From Taeniopygia guttata (lineage: Eukaryota; Chordata; Aves; Passeriformes; Estrildidae), in contig NC_133032.1 of assembly GCF_048771995.1 (NCBI RefSeq), positions 16,248,501 through 16,312,500 of the forward strand: a DNA stretch of 64,000 bases, read 5' to 3'. Below are positions 13,401 through 25,200 of the stretch, in pieces. Each line of letters opens with the position of its first letter. The stretch's first letter is position 1. The position numbers and the translations under genes were made by a program. The notes beneath the pieces are model-generated. The model saw only the letters and a program-made list of their open reading frames with translations, did no database searches and was not told where the DNA came from.

Positions 13401-16400
13401 AAACTTGCATGAGAGTATATACTAAGAGCAAATACACATCCTGATAGGCATATATTGTTTTGTTCTTGCCTACCAGAAACATAAGTGAAATACAGTTTTG
13501 TTTCTTTTTCCTATAAACACAGTTTTTCTGAAAAGTACAAATCTCCCTGAAAATGCACAGTACTTTCAAATTTTTTTTTTGGGCAGATTCTGAAGGAGAA
13601 AAAAAAAAAAAAAGTGGGAGGGCGAAATGTAATTTCCTGTGTTTTTTATTATAGATGGCTATGAAAATGCCAAGACACTTTGTGATTTATATTACATGAG
13701 CTCTCCAGAACTTATCCTTGAAGAGTTGAATTGTAAGTGAATGTGGACATTCTTCTAAAGGAGCTGGTGGTGAAATGTTCTGCTTTTCACATAGTTCATG
13801 TGTTCTCTGTACCTACTGGGTTTTTTAAATCTGGTACAATGCTTTCCTCATTCCTACCTTTAACCAGAAAACTGACATGAGTAGAAGTATTTGATTCTAC
13901 AGCTGTTGATAGAATAAATTTTAGCAGGCTCCTTCCGTCACTAAGATTTCATGTTTCTTCACCTGACAATCTGCATCTCACCCTCTCTGCATTTTTTGCA
14001 ATAATGTTAAAGATTTATACAATACTTTCTATTCCATCTTTGTGATACCTATGAGGTTATTTGAAAGCATGATATGCCCTAGACAGTGATCCCATACTGG
14101 GTTTTAAGATTAATTTCTAAAGCAACAAGCAACATTTGAAAATCTTGATTATGACTTTTGATTAACATACAATTTTTCAAAAGATTTCTGTTCAAATTTT
14201 CCTTCTTTAAACTTAACAATACAAATTCACATTTTTAATTACTGTGGGAATGAATAAAAGACATCTCATTTGCTGTTTAGTTATTCAGACTCTCTTCTCT
14301 CCAGCTAAATCACCAGGACAGCCTATGCAAGTGGTGTACGTGCCATCACATCTCTATCACATGGTTTTTGAACTTTTCAAGGTCTGTGCACTTACCATTA
14401 ATTACTCAATTCTTTCATACATCTTTGTTTAATGAGATTGTATTACTTTGACTTTTCAAACTGATTCTAGATCACAGCGTGTTTTTCCAAGTACAAACTT
14501 CTTGCCATTTGACTGCAGCAACACAGCAATCCTGTACTATTAGAGAAACAATAAATGCATAGAAAATTAACAGCTTTGGAAGATGTATCTCTTTAACCTA
14601 GCCACTGAATACCTTCTGAATAGACATCTTAAACCTTAAAATGTATGATGAAAGTAGTTAATAAAGCAAGTGAGAATAAGATATCCCATAAATTCTGTAT
14701 TTTTAAATCTGGTAAAATACGTAACACATCCTACAGAGCTTTTCTCCCGCAGTTTAGTCCTAGACTTTTCTTGGACTTTGTGTCAGATTGTGTGTACTAT
14801 GTGCATTATGAAGAATTCTAGAACACAAATGCTGTACATTAAACAGTTTACATTTCCTTTAAAAAAATTAAATATTTCAAGTCTCAGTATTCTAATAAAC
14901 TAAATGTACTGATACTGAATAAACTAGGAATATAAAAAAAAAATTCTAAACCAATACATATTTGTTCTGATTCTAAATATATTATAAAAATAACTACTAA
15001 ATGATATTTTAAGTTAATATAGAAAGTGAATAGGATTTAAGTTGTACTTGAAAATTACAGAATGCAATGAGAGCCACCATGGAACATCATGCTGATCGAA
15101 GCATTTATCCTGCAATTCATGTACACATCACCTTGGGAAATGAGGATTTAACTGTGAAGGTACTAATTTTTTTTTTTTTTTTTTCTATTCTGAAAGTTAT
15201 TTTGATTAGGCTTTTCTTTTCCTGTCATGAGCAGCATATTAGCAACTTGAGCTGGTGATCTGGTTCCATCAATAGATTGTATGTGATGATGCATGTAAGT
15301 AAAAAGCCCTTTTGGGATTTCACATACTGCCTCATGAAGAGGCTGCAGTCACATTGAGGGCTTTGCAATAGCATCCTATACTTGCTTGTGTCTTGCCTAG
15401 CTTAGAAGCAACCATGACTAAAAATGAAGTAGCATCTTTATACAATTGTAACATCAACATCTAAGTGACAATGACAGAGCTATACAGGTGTGAAACAAAT
15501 GAAGGGAAATATATATTTTGTATTCCACACAAAACAAAGCTCCTGAAGTACAGTTTCCAGTTTCCTTTTTCTGTACAACATTCATGTTTGATTTCAACAA
15601 CCAGCTGCAAGCACTGGATTTTTCATAGGTCTAACTAAACTGTAGGAAAACAACTCCTTTGACTTACTCCTTCAAGTAAAAGGTTTTAGTAAATTATATT
15701 TAAATGACAGTATTCTTGAGAAAAAAAGATAAAATACACAGAGAACCTAGAATTTGCTAAAAGGTATAGATAATCACTTCAGACAGAAGTGTGTTATGAA
15801 CAAGATAAAAGCAATGCAGAAGTCAAGCAGAATTTCCTTTTCTCCAAGAGATTATAAATGCTTCTTATGGCAGTATTTTTGGATAAAGGATGAAAGGGAA
15901 GGATTCATCTCTCTTTGGTCATTGTTGAAAGTGAGAATTAAAGAAAATCTGTAACTTAGTAGGGACAACTTCAAATAATACTTTACCATAACTTTCTCTG
16001 GCTTATTATTTGAGAGAAGATATATTTTATAAAAAAGTATTCAGGGATATAAAGCTAAATGCTCCTTCTTGTTCCAGATGAGTGACCGTGGTGGTGGTGT
16101 TCCTATGAGGAAAATTGACAGACTGTTCAACTATATGTATTCAACAGCACCACGTCCTCGTGTTGAGACATCACGAGCTACACCTTTGGTATGCAAGACT
16201 TTTATACCATGGCATTGTGGATAGCTCTAATTGTCACAAAAACCATTTTGCTAAAGCTATGAAACACTGAGCTTATAGATATTACATTGGGTAATATTTG
16301 AATTTTACTTAATTCACACTTAAAGTATTTTTCAAAAAATACATGAAAAATGTCACAAAATACCAAAAATTATTTAAATTTTTTCAAGATTCTCTTTTTA

Positions 16401-17750
16401 TCTACTAAATCTAACGATCAGCACCTCAAGCAGAATACTTAGCTATGCTGCATATACTGCAGTGAGAGCAGGATTCAGAATTATTTTTGTAGCCACTGAA
16501 TGGAAGGAGGAATAATTATAGCAGTGACTTTAGATCAAGGCCATAGTTCATTTGTATTATGTAGTCAATTGCACCAACTCCCAGCAAGGATGAAGGCACA
16601 TAGATGTGACAGGGCATATGAAGAATCCACTTTGGTCTCATGTGAATGTAATAAATGCACAAGAAATAAACCCAAGTGCTCAGAAATTAGAATCTCTGAA
16701 CAGCTTTCCTGTATTTATTCTTTCACATTGCATCATTAAAAATATATATAGTTCTGCATGTAGATGACTCTGCAACTTACTAAACATGAAATCTTTACAG
16801 AGGACTGTTGTGTACACTCACTGAGAGATTACCTCTAAAATTTAAACAAAAATTAGTATTTAAACAAAATATTTAGTAATTAAACAAAAAATCACGCTTA
16901 ACACTTCAGGGCTCTGTCCTGCTACTGCAGCCAGGGCTTAGTAGAATTTCAGTATAAGCTGCAAAGTCATAGGTGTTGCATATTGAACCTTTTTTGTATG
17001 TACTGATGATGACATGTATTTGACTTAAGAACTCTGTGTACTTAAAGAGTAGTGGCTCCATGAAGCATCATGCAGACACACAGCAGAGTTTTCTCTAATC
17101 TCTTCAATAAGCTACCATAATCCAGGAAGTGTTATCTACCACCCCTGCCTAACAAAGGAATCAAAACAGTTTTCTCATAATCACAATCATTCATGTATTC
17201 TTCCGGTTTTGGGGTATATAATAGCTTGGTGGAGGGCATAACAGTTACACCTGAGCTCCTGTTATTGTCAAACATCATGCTTAGTTTGTCTATTTTACCT
17301 ATTAAGTTTAAACAGAAAATGCCACTGATTAATGCAATTAATGGAAGTATACTTTTTCTCCTGATCAGGCTGGATTTGGTTATGGCTTACCTATATCACG
17401 TCTGTATGCACAGTACTTCCAAGGAGACCTGAAACTGTATTCCTTAGAAGGCTATGGTACAGATGCAGTTATTTACATCAAGGTATGCTGTAACACTCTG
17501 ATTTTACATTTATCAGCAACTCTAATCTGAACTGCTAATGGAACTCCTTGTTCTGTTATGGTAACTTCAGTTAAAAAGACTCATCAGCTAGAGCCTTTTC
17601 TCCTTACAGGCCTTATCAACAGAATCAATTGAAAGACTCCCTGTATACAACAAAGCAGCCTGGAAACATTATAAAGCAAACCATGAAGCTGATGACTGGT
17701 GTGTGCCAAGCAGTGAGCCAAAGGACATGACCACTTTTCGGAGTATGTAG
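7378..17750 (+). CDS. PDK1: Pyruvate dehydrogenase kinase isozyme 1, mitochondrial (11 coding exons)
   Basis: Joined CDS: 7378-7495, 10627-10768, 12218-12289, 12812-12996, 13285-13374, 13655-13732, 14305-14381, 15061-15159, 16078-16188, 17369-17482, 17610-17750 (1,227 nt, 408 residues plus TAG). The protein phosphorylates serines of the pyruvate dehydrogenase E1-alpha subunit in the mitochondrial matrix and so shuts the complex down. The sequence shows a short Arg-rich presequence (about residues 1-18), the all-helical regulatory domain (about 20-175) and a GHKL ATPase domain with N-box E251/N255 ([14 protein letters not shown]), G1 box DRGGG (290-294), G2 box GFGYG (326-330) and the C-terminal DW motif (391-392). 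Near-identity to human PDK1, including [20 protein letters not shown], separates it from PDK2-4. It is shorter than the human protein (436) because the presequence region lacks about 26 residues. His replaces human Tyr136. All splice sites are GT-AG. Confidence 0.97.
7496..10626 (+). other. PDK1 intron 1
   Basis: 3.1 kb. The CpG island continues into the first 100 nt or so and the rest is AT-rich. I see no exon, RNA gene or recognisable repeat in it. Confidence 0.8.
10627..10768 (+). CDS. PDK1: PDK1 coding exon 2
   Basis: Acceptor ctttcttag-like (tcttag), donor gtaaga; enters in phase 1 and leaves in phase 2. Encodes [20 protein letters not shown] and the [27 protein letters not shown] block, virtually identical to human PDK1. 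Confidence 0.96.
10769..12217 (+). other. PDK1 intron 2
   Basis: 1.4 kb, AT-rich, with no recognised element. Several short open frames cross it without family resemblance. Confidence 0.75.
12218..12289 (+). CDS. PDK1: PDK1 coding exon 3 (72 nt)
   Basis: Acceptor ...cattgaaag, donor gtaagg; phases 2 in, 2 out. Encodes [20 protein letters not shown] followed by AIH. It aligns to human YIQSLQELLDFKDKSAEDAK-AIY, which puts His at the human Tyr136 position. This is the least conserved exon of the gene. Confidence 0.92.
12812..12996 (+). CDS. PDK1: PDK1 coding exon 4
   Basis: Acceptor atccattttag, donor gtaagt; enters in phase 2 completing a Ser codon. Encodes [20 protein letters not shown] and [20 protein letters not shown], core helices of the regulatory domain. 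A second acceptor-like 'ttttacag' seven bases downstream is rejected because it breaks the frame. Confidence 0.96.
13285..13374 (+). CDS. PDK1: PDK1 coding exon 5
   Basis: Acceptor ttttttggcag, donor gtaaat. Encodes [20 protein letters not shown] and the following CNVVEVIR. The loop after LLFGGK is two residues shorter than in human and has lost the GKGSPSHR sequence. Confidence 0.94.
13655..13732 (+). CDS. PDK1: PDK1 coding exon 6
   Basis: Acceptor tttattatag, donor gtaagt. Encodes [20 protein letters not shown]. The two Tyr that match human Tyr243 and Tyr244 are retained. Confidence 0.95.
14305..14381 (+). CDS. PDK1: PDK1 coding exon 7 (start of N-box)
   Basis: Acceptor tctctccag; donor gtctgt, a weak but GT-type donor, placed by the homology FELFK|NAMRA. 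Encodes [20 protein letters not shown] and the first residues of the ATP-binding N-box. Confidence 0.93.
15061..15159 (+). CDS. PDK1: PDK1 coding exon 8 (N-box)
   Basis: Acceptor gaaaattacag, donor gtacta followed by a long T run. Encodes [20 protein letters not shown] and [13 protein letters not shown]. It carries the N-box Asn that coordinates magnesium in GHKL ATPases. Phase 0 at both ends. Confidence 0.96.
16078..16188 (+). CDS. PDK1: PDK1 coding exon 9 (G1 box)
   Basis: Acceptor cttgttccag, donor gtatgc; phase 0 at both ends. Encodes [20 protein letters not shown] and [18 protein letters not shown] is the G1 nucleotide-binding box. Confidence 0.96.
17369..17482 (+). CDS. PDK1: PDK1 coding exon 10 (G2 box)
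   Basis: Acceptor cctgatcag, donor gtatgc; phase 0. Encodes [20 protein letters not shown] and [18 protein letters not shown], with the G2 glycine-rich ATP lid. Confidence 0.96.
17610..17750 (+). CDS. PDK1: PDK1 coding exon 11 and stop
   Basis: Acceptor ctccttacag; phase 0. Encodes [20 protein letters not shown] through ADDWCVP and ends TTFRSM-TAG, where human ends TTFRSA. The DW pair takes part in the cross-tail dimer contact of the kinase. Confidence 0.96.
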   Translation, partial: ALSTESIERLPVYNKAAWKHYKANHEADDWCVPSSEPKDMTTFRSM

Positions 17751-18605
17751 CTTTCTCCTCAGCAGCTCCTAAGAAGTAGGTTTGTCTGTAAAGGGAATTT
17801 AGAAGATCTAATTTATGATGTTGAGCTACTTCTGATATGTGAAAGTAATTTTAAATGGTGTAACAGAAATTGGAGTGTAATGAGGCTTTTCTGAAATTAA
17901 AAAACCAACAGCCACCAAAACCCCCAAACATGCACTTATAAAAAAAGGTCATACTTAATTTGTTCCACTTTCTATTTATGACTGCTTTCAGAGCTAAGTC
18001 AAAGGAACATATTTTGGTCTTTATAGGGATCAATTCAACAGCTATCACATCTGGTATTAATTTGTATTATTAAAAAATAATTTTATTAGAAGAATTATTA
18101 AAAACGTAATTGGAACATTCTTTCATTATACAATTCTACAGACTAATGAAAAATTTGTGTAAGAAATACTGAGCTCACAGCTATACCTTTGCAAGTGTAT
18201 GGCACAGTTCTTTTATCTTAAGCATGCTGCAGCTTAATTTTGTAAAGTTAGATATGTTGCCTACATACACTGCCTACATCAAGGGTTTTTTTTTCAGCTG
18301 TAGAAATCACAACTCTGTAGGGATAAAAATTTTTTAAAAGCGTTTTTTAACTGCTACTACTGATATGATGTATCTCAGGTACGTGGCATCAGTTCTATTT
18401 CTTTGGTTGTAATGTGAATATATAATAGATGTGAAAAACTTACCTTGCCCTGATCATTGTGAATTAAAAAACAGCATTAGCTTTTATACAGTAGAGAAAT
18501 ATTAGTCTTGCATTTGCCTGTATTTCTATAGGTCATATCAAAATGCAGTATCAACATTCTAGCCTTTGTAAGATCTCTGACTTAAATATAAATGGGAACT
18601 ATTTT

Positions 18606-18611
18606 AATAAA
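18606..18611 (+). terminator. PDK1: Candidate PDK1 polyadenylation signal
   Basis: First canonical AATAAA downstream of the PDK1 stop, about 860 nt into the 3'UTR. Later AATAAA copies at 18883 and 19800 are alternatives; PDK1 has a long 3'UTR in mammals. Confidence 0.35.
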
Positions 18612-18882
18612 CCGATTCTTAAAATTTGTCTGTCATAGGGCATCTCTATTACTTTGACAGTATAAACTGCCTTCTCAGGAGTAAGTAAGAGTAAGTGGAA
18701 TTAGCAGTTTTTGAAAATACCTTTGCATTTGTGATATGCTTCTAGCCTCGTTTTTGTAGTAACTGAAGTCACACTATAACATAAACATGATAACCAGAAT
18801 ATGTTAATCAGTAAAGACAAATCAGAACATACAGGGGAAGATAGAGAGGGGAATGAATCTTGCATTTCAGGTACAGAGTCCT

Positions 18883-18888
18883 AATAAA
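18883..18888 (+). terminator. PDK1: Alternative PDK1 polyadenylation signal
   Basis: Second AATAAA on the gene strand, about 1.1 kb after the stop. Which signal is used cannot be decided from sequence. Confidence 0.3.
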
Positions 18889-21800
18889 GAATTCAACTGT
18901 ATGAGTTTTGTTCAAATCATACACATCTGTGTTGCACCTCGATCCCTGTCATTCCTGAGCATTTCTGGAGTGATGCAGTTAAAGCCATTGAGAACCAATC
19001 CTTTTCTCAGTTAATTAAACTGCATGTAATTCTGTGGGTTTTGTTCTGCAGCAGACATGCATAATCCATCTCAGAAACAAGAAGCCTAACTTTTGCTAGT
19101 TTACTATCTCTTTGCAGAGCAGAAGGTGAGATACCACAAGTGAAGGGAATAGTTGGATGTTGGAAATTGAAGTAATGCTACTCTAGTTGTAGCTGAGCCA
19201 GATTCAAGATTTATCACTTGCTACCTCCCTAGCCAAGTTCTGCAAAACAACAAAATGGTTTTATTACCCTGGTTAAGCTAATGCAGATAACTTTAACAGA
19301 AGTGCATTACAGGCTGGGCTGTATACAGTTAAACTGACAGTCTGAGGGAGGATTATTGTATCTTAATTGTCACCAGATCAGTAAGGTTACCTATTCCACT
19401 CAAGCTTGTGGGCACCTTCAGGCCCCTAATTCTTCCTTACAAGGATGCGAGTTGATAACTGGCACACCTTTCAATCTGCAGGGCTACAAGTGAGGAGAAC
19501 TGGCAGCTGTTCTCTTCTTTGGCCCAGCAAGAGGATGTGATAAATGCCACGTAGTGTAAAATGGGGCCTGTGCAAATGTTGGAAGGGACACTTGCAGCTA
19601 TTGCTTTTGCTAAACTAAAGCTGAAAGTTACAGCAAGGGCTTTTAAAAACTCAGGTCTGAAGCTGAGCATCCCAGCCTATAAATGTTTTAACTAACTCAA
19701 TTGATTTTAGTAACACTGGACAACTACAAGCAGTATTTCTGAAGAAAAGCTAGCAGTTTGTTTACTACAAAGTCTATTAAGTATTTTAGATATTACTGTA
19801 ATAAAGGCTCTTTCATGTTCTCAGCTAACTATCAACTGAATTCTGATTACCAGAGCAACTTGCTGTATTATTATATTTGTAGTCATCTCTTTGACTGTCG
19901 CCCCAAATGATTGTGGTGAAAACAATGCAGTGTTTTGATCTACAATATTTAATCATAAATAAAAATTTGATCTTTGATAACTTTTGCTTTATAGAAGTGC
20001 AGAAGACAACTTTTGTGTTTAGTATTTTCATTACTACACTGAAGTCATTGTGAGCACACTGGTTAATCTGAAGTGAATCACTACAGAAAAGTAGTATACT
20101 ATCAAAATGCTGAGATTAATAGTTTTGTATGCAAATTAGCTCAGTCTTGCACTGTAAAATTAATCTTGGTTTGCGTTAATTTTTTGAAAGAATTGCTGCA
20201 TTTATTCATTAAAACTATTGTAAAAATGAAACTTTGTTGGGTGACTGTGTAGCTTTGGTACTGAGCTGGCTCCGTGCATCCAGCCCAGTTCAACATCCGC
20301 CAGGTGTTAAACGCTGTGGGCTGCGATAATTGGTGTTCTCAGGTGCCAGGGGAGTTTATCCTCCCTGCTATGGCCCCTCCTTACCTGCTACAGCTTGCAC
20401 ACAGGGAAACCTCTGAAACCATCATTTCCACTAGCCTCTTTCAGAAGAAAACTATTCCCAGGGTGCAACCAGTACACTTGAAGAAAAAAGGTAAAACAGT
20501 GTTTTAGCAATATTCTCTGTTCTAGCTGTGAAAATACTCAACTTTCTTGACTGAATTAATTAAATGGTGTTTTACGTGGGAGAACCTGAGCATTTCATGA
20601 TTCCGTACTTCTAATTCCTTTCTCTTTCATCAGTAGGGCAGCATTCCACTTTGGTTCAAGGTCTGTAAGTTTGGCATACAACTCAAAGCTACTGTAAACA
20701 AAGTAAATTAGTTAAATCTTGACCAAAGAATGCATAAAAATGAAATATAATATCTTTTAAAAAGTATTTATTACCAAGATTTTCAAACTTTATATTGGAA
20801 ATGCCTAGTGTGCAGAAGCATTTCCACACAGTCCTTTTACTGAAATTCTTAAGACATTTATAAAAAAAAAAATAATAAATGTGAAACACCAACAGTGAAG
20901 TTCATTCATTTAATTGAAATGAAAAAGAGTCCATAGATTTAAAGGAGAACTTGGTCCACATAAATGAACTACGTAAGTTTTGTTCTAGTCCATTCTATGG
21001 TGGAACTGATATTTAATCTAATCTATGTTTCTGGAATAATCTAAATTAAGGAAGTGCTCTTGTAGTATCTCTAGAAAATAGTATGTAAATATACAAAACA
21101 CCAAGTCATGTTCTAAGCTATTTCAAGAATCAAATCCTCCTTTAAAGAGAAATAATCTGTAGTCTACAACTGAACATTTAAATACAAGGCAGAAACCCAG
21201 GGCGTCAGTGATAATTTTTCCTACAATTCTTCCCTCAGTATTTTAAGTCTGAAAAACAGTATTGTTTAGCAAATATATAAATTTGGTCCGCAGAAAATCT
21301 TGTTGCATGTAGAAAAGAGAAATACACATATTGCAAGTTGATCTTATTCATAGCATAAATCTATAAAACTATGTATTATTTAGGAAAAATAGGTTAAAAA
21401 GGATCTTATTTATAGGCTTAAACCATGTCCCAACACCATACAGGGAGTGTACAGAAAACTTAGCATTATGCTTAGGATATGTAGTTTGTGAAAAACGACT
21501 TAGTATTTCTTGTTATTTTCTCATTAAATTGCAACACATAGAATTCAAAAACAATGGGCTACTAAAGTGAACTCTGACTGAAATTCCAGAAGTAAAAGAA
21601 TTAAAATAATCCTAAATTCGAATACATGCTTTCTTTTTAAATTAATTCGACATTACCATTTCTTAAACTTAATTTTTACTATACATCTTTAGTGGCAACA
21701 GATAAACAGACTGTCACAGACTGAATTTGTTGGCAGGATTTTTCTATTGTCCCTCTATCACCTTCAGCTCTATCAAATGCTAGTTGACTAAAACTGGAAT

Positions 21801-21961
21801 GATTTTAATACAGTATTCTACTTTCCACAAACATCAATTTCGATGGAAAGGGCATATGACACACCTTAGAAGCAGAAATGTTACTTAAGGCAGAAAGTTA
21901 AATTGTCCATTAGTATAGGCAGAGTCAACTAGAAATAAAAATACTGAAAATATTATTTCAT

Positions 21962-21967
21962 TTTATT
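21962..21967 (-). terminator. Candidate neurabin-like polyadenylation signal
   Basis: TTTATT on the plus strand is AATAAA on the gene strand, about 160 nt after the stop codon, followed on the minus strand by an AT-rich stretch. It would give a very short 3'UTR; more distal copies such as 20767-20772 are possible. Confidence 0.35.
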
Positions 21968-22123
21968 GGGCTGTAATGGGGAGGGACCAGAATTAAAAAG
22001 TAAAAAACCACCTACCACGTTGAACTGTTGCACTTTCCCTCTTCCCTCAATTGTACAATTATATACAAATCTGCTGAACTTCCTCAAAATTAGGTAAGTC
22101 TGCATTAAAATAAAATGGTAATT

Positions 22124-22291
22124 TTAGCAGCTTGATTCAAGAGTGGCCACAACTCTGCCAGTCTTGCGAACTTCTTTCTCCTTCTTTTGAACCTTTTCCT
22201 TCTGCTTTTCCAGTTTTTCTTGTGTTTTTCTAATATCTTTAATTTTTTTCTTTATTGTTGATCGGTCATTTTGACTGGAAACTCCCAAAGC
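22124..22291 (-). CDS. PPP1R9A-like: Neurabin-like coding exon 18 and stop
   Basis: Acceptor cctccaaag; 55 codons and TAA. Encodes [20 protein letters not shown], the last SAM helix, and a Lys/Glu-rich coil ([20 protein letters not shown]) ending ATLESSC. Family equivalents are KALGMTASQDRAVVKKKLKE and the following basic coil. Confidence 0.96.
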   Translation of the reverse strand, partial: ALGVSSQNDRSTIKKKIKDIRKTQEKLEKQKEKVQKKEKEVRKTGRVVATLESSC

Positions 22292-25200
22292 CTTTGGAGG
22301 AGGAAAACAAAACAAAACCTCATCAGTAATTTTTTTCAACAGCACTGTTAACGGTGCTTGTGCATTAACAATAGAACAGTGTCACTCACTTTTTGACAAG
22401 ATAATCTGTTTATTTGAAAGGTAAAAACTTAAGGCTGCAAAAACACTGCAAATAATCATCTGGGTAACAAGGCAGGTAAGAAAACCAAGGCCACCTCTTA
22501 AGTTTTGAAATAACAATTTCATGTTGCATTTTACAAACATATAAACCCCTGAGAATTCCCAGAAGATAACATCATTGGTATTAGTCTCCAGATCTTTTTC
22601 TAGCTCTTTTTATACACGAGGAAATTTTACTGAGTAAGAACTCTTTAATTTGAAGGATTTTGAAGTGAGTTGTTCCGAGGCGGCTCAGGAAGCGGACGGT
22701 ACACTTCCACTTGCGGACGGCAGGTGGCAGCACGCGATTCCGAGTGTCCGACCCGGCTCCGCAGCTGGACACAGCGAATCACAGGCCAGTCACTGCTATT
22801 CCCTCTGTGCCCACCAAGTTTTGTAAAATACAGGACATTTAGTGTTGCATGCCTATTTAAAATGCAGGCATATTTTTGAGACTGAAGTCAGAACAACTTT
22901 TTTCCCCCTAAGCTCCTCAAATTCTGCTATTGATCATTAATAATAATTTGCCTTATGCCAGAGTAGACCAATGAACCTCTTCTAGCTGCACATCTTGCCT
23001 GTCCATAATGCAGTCTCGTAATCTAACAAGAAAGAAAAACTGCAGGAATTTACCAGAACTATAAGGGACACATATATACTGCAGCTTCCAGGTGTAAAAT
23101 GGTAAGAAAAGGATCAAAATATTCAGAATATGTATTTTCAGCAGGCATAAAAAACTTGAAACATTTAAAATGTCACCAGATAGGGTTTTAGCCTTCCCAT
23201 TTGAAGAGAAAATGTTGAAGAAACAGATTTCTAAAACTGGATCCTGCAATTCTATTTGAGTTGGCCAGAACTTGTTTTGATATGACTTTATGTTGAGATT
23301 GGTGACAGATTTATCAAGACTCTTTGGACAATTCTGGTTCCTTTTATTTCCTCAAGATACAAACAAGGAAGCAATATTTGTTATTTTTCTGACTATAAAC
23401 AGCCTTTAATTCTACAATCAATTACTAATTACCACCTAACTATACAGTCTCCAAGTATTTCAAAAGCAACTCAAAATAACAAGAGCAAATAACTCTTATT
23501 CCTTAAAAAGCCACAGAACCAGCAAACTGGACTTTGTAGATTAAATATATGTCTAAATAAGCAGTGAAACCTATACAGTTACAAATCCATCCTGGGATGT
23601 GCACATACCTTCAACTTCTCACTGTCGAGCTGCATCAACTGCTGTCCATCTACATTCATAGCTGTGAACTCCGTAATATACTGCTCCATGTTCATTCCCA
23701 TTAGCCAGTGGCATACTTGCTGGGTGGTCCATTCAGAAATAGGTCTACTGTGCCACTGATTTTGCTTTCCTGTTGTTGTAAGTTCATCATCCAATGCCTA
23801 ACCAATTGAGAAAAGTCACCATAAACAATATTTTACTTGACTGTATGTTGAATTCCAGTTGTCAGTTTAGTTTGGTTAACAAAGTGCATTTTCACACATG
23901 CTCTACTCCAAAAGTAAAGATCTTGAGATCGCTTTGCCTAATTTACTATAAACAAGACACTTCAACATTCATCACAAACTAAGGCAGAAACAGAGAACAT
24001 AAATGGTAAATTGGACCTATCCAAACAGTGTACACACTGCCTCAGTTAAGGTAGCTCGGTCTTAATGTTAAATGCTACCTTACACAGCATGAAGAACTAT
24101 TAAGAACTTCAACTCCATTATTATTGTTAAGTGATGGAAATCCAGAATAAAAGCAATTCTAGTAGTCAGTAAATGTGGTGAACGTCCTAGGTACAGGTTT
24201 GTTACGTTTTGTACATTTGTCAAGAGAAGTCTGTTCTTTGAACTAATGCTATTACGTTGACATTTTATAAAGTCTGCCCAAATAGAAGATGACCATTTCA
24301 GAAACATAACAGCTTGTAGACTTCCACTGAAAATACACTTTGGCAGCTCACAGAGCTTTTGAGACACTCTGCTTCAATTTCATTTTGCTTCAGAGGGGAA
24401 AAGGTACTGCTGTTTGTCCTGAAGCACTATTACTTCATCACAAAAGAAAAACTACACAACAAAGCTCAGTGTGTGTAGAGAAGAAATTCCAGTGTAGTAT
24501 TTGAATCACTAACATCAGTTAACTGAAGTCTTATTAACTATCCACAATCATCTCTCACCAGCTCATGACTGAGTACAGGCTGCATTAGACTGCTCACCCA
24601 AGATATTTGCAAACAGAAGAAAATATTCTCCCCTTTTCCAGCGAGTCATTCCCTTTTACAGGCATTTGTAAACAGAAAACACAGAAAAAAAAGTTTTCTA
24701 GTTACAGATTTGAGAGATGACCGTTAAGTCGCAGGTGAACAACTACAGCTGCCAGCCAAACGGATCTCACAAAATCCAGCTTGTTTGATGGAATATTTAT
24801 GAGAGTTGATTGATATAACAAAATTATTGTGGTGATTACAAGTCAAAGACAGTGAGATGTAGCCCTGTCACATGATCTGATCATGCAACACAATGGATCT
24901 AAGCAAGCAATATGGAAGACACGTATGAGGAGACACACAAAATTTTCAAATTTCCAGTGTATTGAAGGACTACATGTTATTTGAAATGGTTTTGCTTTCC
25001 CTGGTCTGTGAAACAAGGGACAGGGACTATGTTAAGAGGCAATACAAATAGAAATGAGTTTGTAGAGCCGAACAGCTTGTGCTGAGGTCTGAAAATCCAC
25101 ACTACAAGCATTTCAAAGGATTTTCACTTCCAAATAGCTCTAGTGTGATCACAAATACTCAATGGCTACTAGCTGCTGGAACGTAGCAGGACCACTGTTG

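Larger units (their letters stand above)
12290..17609 (+). other. PDK1 introns 3-10
   Basis: Introns 12290-12811, 12997-13284, 13375-13654, 13733-14304, 14382-15060, 15160-16077, 16189-17368 and 17483-17609. All are AT-rich and GT-AG. Intron 5 has an A-run near 13600; intron 8 opens with about 18 T (15167-15184). No repeat family or RNA gene recognised. Confidence 0.8.
17751..22123. other. Convergent intergenic gap with both 3'UTRs
   Basis: 4.4 kb between the PDK1 stop (+) and the neurabin-like stop (-). AT-rich, with plus-strand AATAAA at 18606-18611, 18883-18888 and 19800-19805, and minus-strand AATAAA at 21962-21967. A more GC-rich stretch at about 20,250-20,500 carries a 77-codon frame without family resemblance. 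Where the transcripts actually end cannot be fixed. Confidence 0.6.

Noticed and set aside
20274-20507. A 77-codon frame in a GC-richer block between the two genes, ending near a gtaaaa.
   Set aside because: No homology recognised and it lies within the convergent 3'UTR gap, so it was not called as an exon.
22581-22700. Minus-strand peptide [11 protein letters not shown] resembling the RPL38 start KIEEIKDFLLT, suggesting a processed pseudogene.
   Set aside because: The match covers about ten residues and does not continue on either side; likely chance.
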